A stretch of DNA of 7,213 bases from Patescibacteria group bacterium (GCA_004296925.1 SCVI01000028.1:1-7213); one strand, 5' to 3'. Shown: positions 1-4,702, counted from the first letter of the stretch. Made by a program: numbers and translations. Notes: generated from the letters alone by a model not told the origin.

Positions 1-668
1 GATCTCCCTTCAAAAGCAAAACGTTTTCTTGCGACGTCAGCATCACTCACACGTTTTGGTTCGTGTGCCCAGATGAGTGCACTTTTTAGTGTAGGAAGGT
101 TATACGTTTTTAAAATATTTGACGGAAGAGGATCTTCAATAGAATCAAGTAATCCTTGCTCAACAACTTTTTTAATGGCGTGAAAAAACCAGAGTGATGT
201 TATGCCGGCAGTTTCAGGGTACACAGGCAGCATCCCTTGAGTGCTATTCATGAATGGCATACCTGATGATTTTTCGACCACTGGATTTATTAAAGATTTT
301 TTTCCGTTTTTTTCAGCAACCTTTCCACTGAGTCGCACGATCTCATTTTGAGGGACCATTTTCGCTAAGTACGGCTGGTGAAACCACACAACACGCAGTG
401 TTCCTGTACCGTCAGAAAAACTCCCCTCGGCCATAGGTACTTTTGTTTTCCATGATTTTTTCATTTCAAGTTTTGAAAACTTTCCGTAGAAGGTTGCTGT
501 TTCGTTGTGAGACACCGCGTTTATGCTCCGCATGTCGGCCGACGACTCATATCGAGTGGGGAGATGATACAAAAGATCACGAATAGTTTCGAGACGTAGT
601 TTTTTCAACCCAGCGCGCTGGATTGTGGTGAGTCTGGTCAGGGTTTCGATTGAATCGTTTATGTCCAT
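1..668 (-). CDS. recG: ATP-dependent DNA helicase RecG, N-terminal part (runs off the window edge)
   Basis: RecG is a cytoplasmic superfamily 2 helicase that remodels stalled forks and branched recombination intermediates. The window shows its first 222 residues. Residues 1-45 are the helix-rich lead-in with the family pattern 'LKKLRLETIRDLLYHLPTRY'. Residues 50-145 are the OB-fold wedge domain that splits the junction, including 'LRVVWFHQPYL' (91-101). Next comes the 'PVYPETAGI' linker (148-156). The stretch ending 'ALIWAHEPKRVSDADVARKR' just precedes the helicase core, whose Walker A and DEAH box would lie outside the window. I chose the ATG at 668-666, which gives the usual N-terminus. It has no Shine-Dalgarno; the bases upstream on this strand read CACCTCC, the anti-Shine-Dalgarno sense. 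It diverges from the peptidoglycan-binding gene across a palindrome-rich gap. Identification is by recalled family pattern, and the partial length prevents checking the ATPase motifs. Confidence 0.88.
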   Translation of the reverse strand, partial: MDINDSIETLTRLTTIQRAGLKKLRLETIRDLLYHLPTRYESSADMRSINAVSHNETATFYGKFSKLEMKKSWKTKVPMAEGSFSDGTGTLRVVWFHQPYLAKMVPQNEIVRLSGKVAEKNGKKSLINPVVEKSSGMPFMNSTQGMLPVYPETAGITSLWFFHAIKKVVEQGLLDSIEDPLPSNILKTYNLPTLKSALIWAHEPKRVSDADVARKRFAFEGR

Positions 669-670
669 TT

Positions 671-679
671 GGAGGTGAG
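671..679 (+). promoter_or_regulatory. Consensus Shine-Dalgarno-like GGAGGTGAG that makes the next gene's start ambiguous
   Basis: GGAGGTGA is an exact complement of the common 16S 3' end (TCACCTCC). It stands 5 nt (counted from GGAGG) before an ATG at 681 that is in frame with the downstream secreted protein. If used, it adds 17 residues (MILTIYCMYTVLISTLT) before the normal signal peptide at 732. Against use, it lies upstream of the best -10-like box (TATACT, 694-699), and it would leave only 12 bp between divergent start codons. Confidence 0.4.
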
Positions 680-691
680 AATGATTCTCAC
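675..691. promoter_or_regulatory. Perfect 8-1-8 palindrome, Fur-box-like operator candidate
   Basis: GTGAGAAT-G-ATTCTCAC is a perfect inverted repeat with 8-bp arms around one base. Its core TGAGAATGATTCTCA has the 7-1-7 architecture of Fur-family sites (consensus TGATAATNATTATCA), with one symmetric change per arm. It lies 7 bp upstream of the recG start codon and overlaps both a strong plus-strand Shine-Dalgarno-like sequence and an in-frame ATG at 681. In the recG leader RNA it would form a 7-bp hairpin next to the start codon. The symmetry is seen directly. Binding by a Fur/PerR/Zur-type protein is inference; no regulator gene is in the window. Confidence 0.6.
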
Positions 692-694
692 TAT

Positions 695-714
695 ATACTG
701 TATGTATACAGTAT
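695..714. promoter_or_regulatory. Perfect 8-4-8 palindrome, LexA-like half-sites with short spacing
   Basis: ATACTGTA-TGTA-TACAGTAT has perfect 8-bp arms. The half-sites TACTGTA/TACAGTA are those of the proteobacterial LexA box. The spacing here is CTGT-N6-ACAG, not the E. coli CTGT-N8-ACAG, so each half-site pair sits 2 bp closer. The palindrome overlaps -10-like hexamers in the plus direction (TATACT 694-699, TATACA 705-710) and the equivalent AT-rich stretch in the recG direction. A protein bound here could act on both divergent genes. The palindrome is seen; the operator function and the regulator's identity are inferred. Confidence 0.55.
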
Positions 715-731
715 TAATTTCAACTCTCACT

Positions 732-1862
732 ATGAAACAAATTTTCCTTCCTCTCATATTTTCACTGGTCTTTTTTATGGCTCCGGTCGCTGAAGCGAGT
801 ATTGTTTCTGAATTGGAAGTGAAGCTTGCTGGGCTTTTGGCACAGGTAGACGAAACGCGTAAAGCGCTGATTGTGGCACAACAGGCCGAATTAAAATTGA
901 CTGTTACAAATAACAACAACGCATGTGCGAAGCTCAACAATACGCTTGGACTAGGTGCAACGGATGTTGAAACCAATGGTGAGGTATCTGTATTACAAAA
1001 AGTTCTTTCGTCTGACCCTTCCCTTTATCCCGAGGCATTGGTTACCGGTTACTTTGGACTCGCAACGGAAAGAGCTGTTATGCGTTTTCAAAAAAGGAGC
1101 GGGGTAGTTTCATCAGGTAGTGCGCAAACGACGGGCTACGGCCTTGTTGGTGGAATGACGCGGAGCGCATTTCTTCTTGCTTGTACAAAGGGAACTGGTT
1201 CGAGCACTACTACTTCTACAACACCAGCAACATCACAACCTCCAAAGACAGCCCCAACACTTACCGAAAGTTTGAGCACTCTTTTGCCAATAATTTCTCT
1301 CGATACACTTCCAGCATCAGCATCTTCTACTGCGCTTATTTCTGGAACGGCAAAAAATCTTTCATCGGTGTCTGTGTCGGTGAGAAGTACTCAAATTGTA
1401 TACAAAGCGGACAATGTGCCAGTGAAAGATGGAAAGTGGTCATTGGTTACTACAAAACTTGCCAATGGTTCGTATCAAGTAATTGTTGAGGGGGCAGGTG
1501 GGGGAGCGAGCGCAGTTGGGTTTGTTGTTATTGATGCGTCTGCCGAAACACCATCGCCAGCTGTTGTGGTCTCAACAACACCAGCGGTGCCTGTGCCACC
1601 AGCTTCCGTAATACTTAAAGTAAACGGTTCTGACAGAGGTGCTTCGATAGTACGAGGTGCGTCTGCATACATGAGTTGGAGCGGACTCAATGTAACGTCG
1701 TGCGTACTTGCATCAAGTCCACAAAGTGAAATTACAGGTACAGTACTTCAAAATGGATCAGGACAAACTGGACCGCTTACCCAGACAACCGCATTCACTT
1801 TTACCTGTACCGCGAAGGATGGAGCGTTCGTCTCAAACTCCTTGTTGGTTGAGGTGAAGTAA
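732..1862 (+). CDS. Secreted peptidoglycan-binding protein with two Ig-like domains
   Basis: A 376-aa exported, probably cell-wall-attached protein. Residues 1-22 (MKQIFLPLIF...AEA) form a signal peptide with an n-region Lys, a hydrophobic core and an A-E-A|S signal peptidase I site. Residues 23-55 are helical and probably coiled coil (SELEVKLAGLLAQVDETRKA). Residues about 64-151 are a PG_binding_1 domain: the 'VSVLQKVLSSDPSLYPEALV' region, then 'TGYFGLATERAVMRFQ' and 'YGLVGGMTRSAFLLAC' in the form common in CPR genomes. A Ser/Thr/Pro linker follows (152-178), then a first beta-sandwich (about 185-269), a Pro/Thr/Val linker and a C-terminal Ig-like domain (about 290-376). In the last domain 'TSCVL' and 'FTCTA' place Cys324 and Cys359 for a disulfide. 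The ATG at 732 gives a textbook signal peptide but has no Shine-Dalgarno. ATG 681 (393 aa) has a strong one. The ligand and role are unknown; there are no catalytic motifs. Confidence 0.85.
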   Translation: MKQIFLPLIFSLVFFMAPVAEASIVSELEVKLAGLLAQVDETRKALIVAQQAELKLTVTNNNNACAKLNNTLGLGATDVETNGEVSVLQKVLSSDPSLYPEALVTGYFGLATERAVMRFQKRSGVVSSGSAQTTGYGLVGGMTRSAFLLACTKGTGSSTTTSTTPATSQPPKTAPTLTESLSTLLPIISLDTLPASASSTALISGTAKNLSSVSVSVRSTQIVYKADNVPVKDGKWSLVTTKLANGSYQVIVEGAGGGASAVGFVVIDASAETPSPAVVVSTTPAVPVPPASVILKVNGSDRGASIVRGASAYMSWSGLNVTSCVLASSPQSEITGTVLQNGSGQTGPLTQTTAFTFTCTAKDGAFVSNSLLVEVK

Positions 1863-1887
1863 AAAACTTGTTCGAATGCTTCACCTC
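1851..1887 (+). terminator. Hairpin spanning the stop codon of the peptidoglycan-binding gene
   Basis: GAGGTGAAG (1851-1859) is the exact reverse complement of CTTCACCTC (1879-1887). This gives a 9-bp stem around a 19-nt loop that contains the TAA stop (1860-1862). There is no U-tract after it (the next bases are CTATACTCTT), so it is a poor intrinsic terminator. It may instead protect the mRNA 3' end or slow read-through into the tRNA locus. Confidence 0.35.
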
Positions 1888-2112
1888 CTATACTCTTAGG
1901 TACTGTCGAGTAGCGATAGAGAATGAGTCGCCCCGCGACAATGGAGAGGTGGCTGAGTGGATGAAAAGCAATTAGTTTTGCTTTTCATCCGATCCCGTTT
2001 CGGGAATAATCGATGCCGTAAGGCCGATTATAGGAGGACGAACTTGTTCGAACGCTCAGCCACCTGTAACCTTTACAACAGGTCGCCCCGCGACAATGGA
2101 GAGGTGGCTGAG
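1865..2112 (+). repeat. Diverged tandem duplication upstream of and into the tRNA-Ser gene
   Basis: Two blocks recur in the same order. AACTTGTTCGAATGCT at 1865-1880 matches 2041-2056 at 15 of 16 positions. A 31-bp block beginning GTCGCCCCGCGAC at 1927-1957 is identical to 2082-2112. The 31-bp block contains a small GTCGC-CCC-GCGAC hairpin followed by the first 15 bases of the tRNA (GGAGAGGTGGCTGAG). Block spacing differs (46 versus 25 bp between blocks). In both copies a TTGTTC box is followed 15 bp later by a -10-like hexamer (TATACT 1889-1894; TGTAAC 2065-2070), so the duplicated unit may carry a promoter plus a tRNA 5' end. Only the second copy continues into an intact tRNA. Confidence 0.75.
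1945..2065 (+). ncRNA. Structured element closed by a tRNA-Ser 5' fragment and its reverse complement
   Basis: AGGTGGCTGAG (1947-1957), identical to tRNA-Ser bases 5-15, is matched by its exact reverse complement at 2055-2065, which would form an 11-bp closing helix. Inside are four further potential helices. GGATGAAAAGCAA/TTGCTTTTCATCC is a perfect 13-bp stem with a 6-nt loop (about 1959-1990). TCCCG-TTT-CGGGA follows. ATAATCG...CGATTAT encloses GCC-GTAA-GGC with a GNRA tetraloop. Last is CGAAC-TT-GTTCG. It is not a functional tRNA: there is no matching acceptor 3' strand, no 7-nt anticodon loop and no T-arm. It could be a decayed tRNA copy, a small structured RNA, or a miniature element that captured tRNA sequence. 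No homologous RNA family is recognised. Confidence 0.4.
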
Positions 2113-2185
2113 CGGTCGAAAGCAGCACACTGCTAATGTGTTGAACCTCAAAAGGGTTCCGAGGGTTCGAATCCCTCCCTCTCCG
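2098..2185 (+). tRNA. tRNA-Ser (anticodon GCU)
   Basis: A complete 88-nt class II tRNA that decodes AGC/AGU. The acceptor is GGAGAGG (2098-2104) paired with CCTCTCC (2178-2184), with discriminator G at 2185. The D-arm lies in TGGCTGAGCGGTCGAAAGC. The anticodon stem is GCACA/TGTGT around loop CTGCTAA (2130-2136), with anticodon GCT at 2132-2134. The long variable arm GAACC...GGTTC is diagnostic of serine-type tRNAs. The T-arm is GAGGG-TTCGAAT-CCCTC. The 3' CCA is not encoded (next bases CAA), so a CCA-adding enzyme is needed. A GTCGC-CCC-GCGAC hairpin ends 4 bases before the mature 5' end, and an intrinsic terminator starts 2 bases after the discriminator. Confidence 0.97.
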
Positions 2186-2187
2186 CA

Positions 2188-2227
2188 AAACAAGAAAACG
2201 CCCTGAGTATAGGGCGTTTTCTTGTTT
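2188..2227 (+). terminator. Strong intrinsic terminator of the tRNA-Ser transcript
   Basis: A perfect 17-bp stem (2188-2204 with 2211-2227) around loop GAGTAT. Its GC-rich core is CGCCCT/AGGGCG and its descending arm ends TTTTCTTGTTT, which supplies the U-tract. The A-rich ascending arm makes it potentially bidirectional. It starts 2 bases after the tRNA discriminator base, so 3' trimming of the precursor must cut into or next to the stem. Confidence 0.9.
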
Positions 2228-2234
2228 ATGTGTG

Positions 2235-2329
2235 TTGAGTAGAAGGGATTCGAACCGCGGGCCGCAGGTCTCGAAGAGAGGCCGAAGGTTTCGAGTGTGG
2301 CAACACGAGAGGCGAATCCCTCCCTCAGC
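2235..2329 (+). repeat. Inverted-repeat element built from antisense and sense copies of the tRNA-Ser T-arm
   Basis: The left arm AGGGATTCGAACC (2244-2256) is the exact reverse complement of tRNA-Ser T-arm bases 2164-2176. The right arm CGAATCCCTCCCTC (2313-2326) is an exact 14-base sense copy of tRNA positions 2168-2181. GGTTTCGAG (2287-2295) also resembles the tRNA variable arm GGTTCCGAG (2155-2163). The arms pair over 9 bp exactly and over about 17 bp imperfectly (GTTGAGTAGAAGGGATTCG against GCTGAGGGAGGGATTCG). Inside, GGTCTC-GAAGA-GAGGCC and CGAACC...GGTTTCG can also pair. No intact tRNA can be drawn on either strand. The rest of the gap to the next gene (2330-2377) shows only a weak TGCTAGCAT promoter-like box. 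Confidence 0.55.
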
Positions 2330-2377
2330 AAACCCCGTGCTAGCATTAATTCATTACCCGCTGAACTACATTCACTT

Positions 2378-2566
2378 ATGAATATTTTTAAAAACTCCAC
2401 GTTTACGTGGTGGCAGATTGGTCTCTTTAAACTCTCAGTTGCGACCTTTGGTATTGCTGTAGGTGCATACTGGCAAGAATTTTTCCTTCCGTACCTCACA
2501 GTACTTCTTACGGTTGCTGTAGTGAGTGGACTGTATGTTGGGTACATTTGGTTGAAACAACACTAA
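2378..2566 (+). CDS. Small two-helix integral membrane protein, function unknown
   Basis: A 62-aa protein, MNIFKNSTFTWWQIGLFKLS... to ...YIWLKQH. It has two predicted transmembrane helices (about residues 12-31 and 37-58) joined by a short aromatic turn (YWQEFFLPY). The N-terminus carries Lys5, and 'TWWQIGLFKL' forms an amphipathic entry to helix 1. It resembles short conserved membrane proteins often met in CPR genomes, but I cannot attach a family name or function. I chose the ATG at 2378. The reading frame stays open to a GTG at 2297, but that extension would be translated from the tRNA-derived inverted repeat and looks non-protein. No Shine-Dalgarno is seen. An extended -10-like TGC-TAGCAT (2338-2346) would give a leader of about 25 nt. 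The next gene is 74 bp downstream with its own promoter-like box. Confidence 0.7.
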   Translation: MNIFKNSTFTWWQIGLFKLSVATFGIAVGAYWQEFFLPYLTVLLTVAVVSGLYVGYIWLKQH

Positions 2567-2614
2567 ATCAGTTAGTTCGCTCAGGGTAGGTTGACTAGTG
2601 TCAATTCAATAATT

Positions 2615-2623
2615 TGCTACACT
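2615..2623 (+). promoter_or_regulatory. Extended -10 promoter candidate for the isomerase gene
   Basis: TGC-TACACT is a TGn extended -10 type box, so transcription would start near 2630, about 11 nt before the ATG. A TTGACT at 2591-2596 is consensus-like but 21 bp away, and it forms part of a TTGAC-TAGT-GTCAA inverted repeat (2591-2604) that may be an operator instead. Pattern recognition only. Confidence 0.35.
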
Positions 2624-2640
2624 ATAGAAATAAATTATTT

Positions 2641-3291
2641 ATGCCTCGTATTGCTGTAGCAGGAATTCTGGTTGTCGTTCTTCTCGCCTCTGGTTCATGG
2701 ATTTATTTCATGAATAAACCTGAGTCGCCTCAAAGCACCGCTTCGCCAAGTGAAGCGCAAGGAACTCAGATAGAACAATCAGCATCAGCAACTACAAACA
2801 CTAACCAACAAAAAATGACTGCAACACTTAATACAAATCAAGGAGCCATTGTTATTGAGTTTTTCGGGGACGACGCACCAAACACAGTAGAGAATTTTAA
2901 GAAACTTGCGGAATCTGGATACTATAACGGTACAAAGTTTCACCGTGTTATTCCTGGTTTCATGGTTCAAGGAGGGGATCCTTTCACTAAAGATGACTCA
3001 CTTTCTGGGAAGTGGGGTACAGGGGGTCCTGGTTACACGTTTGAAGACGAGATACATGCAAATAACAAAAATGACATCGGTACTATTTCGATGGCGAACG
3101 CAGGCCCAAATACAAACGGGAGTCAGTTCTTTATAAATGTTGCCAACAACAATTTCCTTGATCCAAAGCACACAGTGTTTGGAAAAGTGGTGTCAGGTAT
3201 GGAGGTTGTAAAAGCAATTGAAACAACAAAAACAGGGGAAGGAGACAAGCCTCTTTCACCCATGATTATTGAGAGTGTCACTATTCAGTAA
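2641..3291 (+). CDS. Membrane-anchored cyclophilin-type peptidyl-prolyl cis-trans isomerase
   Basis: A 216-aa enzyme that interconverts cis and trans X-Pro bonds, here outside the cytoplasmic membrane. Residues 3-23 are a hydrophobic N-terminal anchor (no lipobox Cys), and residues 24-58 are a Ser/Thr/Gln-rich spacer. The cyclophilin domain runs from residue 59 to 216. Its active-site block FHRVIPGFMVQGGD (100-113) supplies Arg102, Phe107 and Gln110, the counterparts of human CypA Arg55, Phe60 and Gln63. GTISMANAGPNTNGSQFFIN (147-166) forms the hydrophobic pocket. FLDPKHTVFGKV has His177 for CypA His126, with Phe172 where CypA has Trp121, as in many bacterial members. All main catalytic residues are present, so it should be active. 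The ATG at 2641 is preferred over an in-frame TTG at 2614 because the latter lies inside the promoter-like box. It probably folds exported or surface proteins, such as wall or pilus components. Confidence 0.93.
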   Translation: MPRIAVAGILVVVLLASGSWIYFMNKPESPQSTASPSEAQGTQIEQSASATTNTNQQKMTATLNTNQGAIVIEFFGDDAPNTVENFKKLAESGYYNGTKFHRVIPGFMVQGGDPFTKDDSLSGKWGTGGPGYTFEDEIHANNKNDIGTISMANAGPNTNGSQFFINVANNNFLDPKHTVFGKVVSGMEVVKAIETTKTGEGDKPLSPMIIESVTIQ

Positions 3292-3392
3292 ATCTCGTAT
3301 TTGGATTCGTGGCGTCGCTCGCTCTCTACTTCCGTTAAGGTGTTTTATTAAGATTTGACGGAACCTTTCAAGGGTCGTAGGTTGCATAGAGT

Positions 3393-4031
3393 ATGGATAA
3401 CACAGCTAATACAAAACGCGTTATCGGGGTTGACTTGGACGACGTGCTTTCGCGCACAGGAGATGCCATGGCTCAATTTCATAACGCAACATACGGCACG
3501 AAATATAAAAGAGAGGAAGTTAAAACCTTTGACCTTGATGCTGTGTGGAACTGCACTCCTGAAGAGGCAAAAGAACGGGTAGTTGAATTTATGACTACCG
3601 ACTTTCACCACGATGCCAAAGTGGTATTTGGTGCATACGATGCGTTAAAAAAACTTGGAGAATTTTATGACATCGTTATAGTGACAGGAAGAAATGAGTC
3701 AATGCGAGACAGTACGATTACGTGGCTCACAAAAAATTTTCTAGGACTCTACCGTGAAGTGCACTTCACAGGACATTTTGATGTAGTAGAGTCGAAGCGT
3801 CGTAAAAAATCTGATGTAGTGAAAGACATCGGTATGAGTCTGTTTATTGATGATGCACTTCACTTTGCAACTGATGTTGCGGGAGTAGGGGTGCCAGTGT
3901 TGCTTTTCGATACGCCATGGAATCAAGGCATGGCTCCAAATGGTGTGACGCGTGTTTTTTCATGGGAAGAGATTCTTTTTCGTATCTCTAAAATGGAAAG
4001 AGAAGGGTGGACCACAGCTACTGCGCAATAG
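3393..4031 (+). CDS. HAD-superfamily 5'(3')-deoxyribonucleotidase-like phosphatase (NT5C type)
   Basis: A 212-aa soluble protein that should hydrolyse the phosphate of (deoxy)ribonucleoside monophosphates through an aspartyl-phosphate intermediate. HAD motif I is GVDLDDVL (12-19), with nucleophile Asp14 and general acid Asp16. Motif II is IVTGR with Thr98. The motif III Lys is probably Lys144 in DVVKDIG. Motif IV is LFIDDALH with Asp153/Asp154 for Mg2+. The helical stretch at 24-85 fits a C1-type cap. Length and motif order fit the NT5C/YqfW-YorS group, whose members are mostly uncharacterised in bacteria. No Shine-Dalgarno precedes the ATG. A TTGACG (3355-3360) with a weak TAGGTT 17 bp on would give a nearly leaderless mRNA. 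The rest of the gap after the isomerase gene shows nothing clear. The 3' end overlaps convergent comF by 14 bp. Confidence 0.82.
   Translation: MDNTANTKRVIGVDLDDVLSRTGDAMAQFHNATYGTKYKREEVKTFDLDAVWNCTPEEAKERVVEFMTTDFHHDAKVVFGAYDALKKLGEFYDIVIVTGRNESMRDSTITWLTKNFLGLYREVHFTGHFDVVESKRRKKSDVVKDIGMSLFIDDALHFATDVAGVGVPVLLFDTPWNQGMAPNGVTRVFSWEEILFRISKMEREGWTTATAQ
4018..4031. other. Near-palindromic 14-bp tail-to-tail overlap of two stop regions
   Basis: CTACTGCGCAATAG reads almost identically on both strands (12 of 14 bases symmetric). It gives Ala-Gln-stop to both the nucleotidase on the plus strand and ComF on the minus strand. No hairpin terminator with a U-tract is visible between the two convergent genes. 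Confidence 0.9.
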
Positions 4032-4662
4032 TAAATGCGAGCACGTCATCTGCCCCTGCTTCTTTAAGTGCGCGTTTTGCGTCACTTAAAGTTGTTCCTG
4101 TTTCTGCAACATCATCTATAAGTAGTATTTGTGTGCCACGAACTTTTTCAGGCCGAATAACAAAAAACGCTCCTTCTATATTATTCCTACGTTCTTCCTT
4201 TGAAACACTTACTTGGCTTGGTCTGTCTTCTCGCCCTAAAACGTCGGGAGCGTATTCAACGCTCCCGACAAGATGCGGAAGAATTGCAAGCGTGAGACGC
4301 TCCGCTTGATTGTATCCTCGTGAGCGAAGTCGTTTTTCAGAACTTGGAATAGGAATAATAAGCGGTATGTGCCAGCCACCAAGCGCGGATTTTTCTGAAA
4401 GCGTATGAGTTATTTCATCAGCAATTATTCGTCCGAGCGAAGGAAGAGGGGCTTTCTCTCCACGATATTTAATAGCACGGACAAGCGCTCGAACTTTTCG
4501 ATTACGGTATGGAAACAAGGCTACAATCCATTGCTTGTCGCGATGTATCACCGGATGGAGTAGCTCTTGGAGCGTCTGTTCAGAAAGTGTACGCGCAATT
4601 CGACTCTCGCTTGAGAGCGGAATAAAAGAATCAAGAATTGCTTGAAGAAATTTCTTTATCAT
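4018..4662 (-). CDS. comF: ComF-family phosphoribosyltransferase-like protein
   Basis: A 214-aa type I PRTase-fold protein of the ComF/GntX family, linked to natural transformation in other bacteria. YRNRKVRALVRAIKYRGE (52-69) is the family's N-terminal 'Y...vr.li...Ky.g' block. PIPSSEKRLRSRGYNQAE (104-121) is the RGYNQ signature. DRPSQVSVSKEERRNNIEGAF follows the 'pQ..l...eR..Ni.gaF' pattern. ILLIDDVAETGTTL (179-192) is the PRPP-binding loop, with Ala-Glu where most members have Val-Thr/Tyr-Thr. The N-terminal Cys4 zinc ribbon usual in ComF is absent, as no Cys is present. I chose ATG 4662. A GTG at 4698 (226 aa) would begin upstream of the likely transcription start. The gene diverges from the pilus operon with 97 bp between starts, and its tail overlaps the nucleotidase gene. 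The substrate is unknown for the whole family. Confidence 0.85.
   Translation of the reverse strand: MIKKFLQAILDSFIPLSSESRIARTLSEQTLQELLHPVIHRDKQWIVALFPYRNRKVRALVRAIKYRGEKAPLPSLGRIIADEITHTLSEKSALGGWHIPLIIPIPSSEKRLRSRGYNQAERLTLAILPHLVGSVEYAPDVLGREDRPSQVSVSKEERRNNIEGAFFVIRPEKVRGTQILLIDDVAETGTTLSDAKRALKEAGADDVLAFTIAQ
4243..4269 (-). other. Strong hairpin inside the comF coding sequence
   Basis: GTCGGGAGCG (4243-4252) and CGCTCCCGAC (4260-4269) are perfect 10-bp complements around a 7-nt loop. On the comF (minus) strand the stem is followed by GTTTTAGG, so it resembles a short intrinsic terminator or attenuator inside the gene. It encodes the VGSVEYAPDV region, a variable segment between the RGYNQ and PSQ blocks. 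The structure is seen; any function is inferred. Confidence 0.45.
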
Positions 4663-4674
4663 TCCGTTTGATTT

Positions 4675-4702
4675 AGTATGGCGATTCACTACAAGCACAC
4701 AA
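4675..4702 (-). promoter_or_regulatory. Promoter candidate for comF
   Basis: On the minus strand TTGTGT (4702-4697), a 16-bp spacer and CATACT (4680-4675) form a plausible sigma70-type promoter. Transcription would start about 7 nt before the ATG at 4662, a nearly leaderless mRNA. This supports the shorter comF start. Confidence 0.4.

Noticed and set aside
695..714. Canonical E. coli-type LexA (SOS) box
   Set aside because: The half-sites match but the spacing is CTGT-N6-ACAG, 2 bp shorter than the required N8. It is kept only as a LexA-like palindrome.
1181..1489. Alternative frames inside the peptidoglycan-binding gene (also 659-976 minus and 1475-1690 minus)
   Set aside because: They are fully overlapped by a long gene with a signal peptide and recognisable domains, and show low-complexity shadow composition.
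1941..2030. Second tRNA-Ser gene
   Set aside because: Only the first 15 bases match. There is no 7-nt anticodon loop, no T-arm and no acceptor 3' strand, so it is treated as a fragment.
1985..2188. Minus-strand 67-codon frame (RGRDSNPRNPFE...)
   Set aside because: Another reverse-strand tRNA translation artefact; it has no independent signals.
2297..2377. GTG-initiated N-terminal extension of the 62-aa membrane protein
   Set aside because: The added 27 codons come from the tRNA-derived inverted repeat, and the ATG at 2378 gives a natural membrane-protein N-terminus.
2056..2547. Minus-strand 163-codon frame across the tRNA and the small membrane gene
   Set aside because: Its core reads GEGGIRTLGT...FRPLSHLS, the well-known artefact of translating a serine tRNA backwards. 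The rest opposes the 62-aa membrane protein.
4007..4309. Plus-strand 100-codon frame opposite comF
   Set aside because: It is Ser/Ala-rich antisense of the conserved PRPP-loop region of comF and has no ribosome site or family features.
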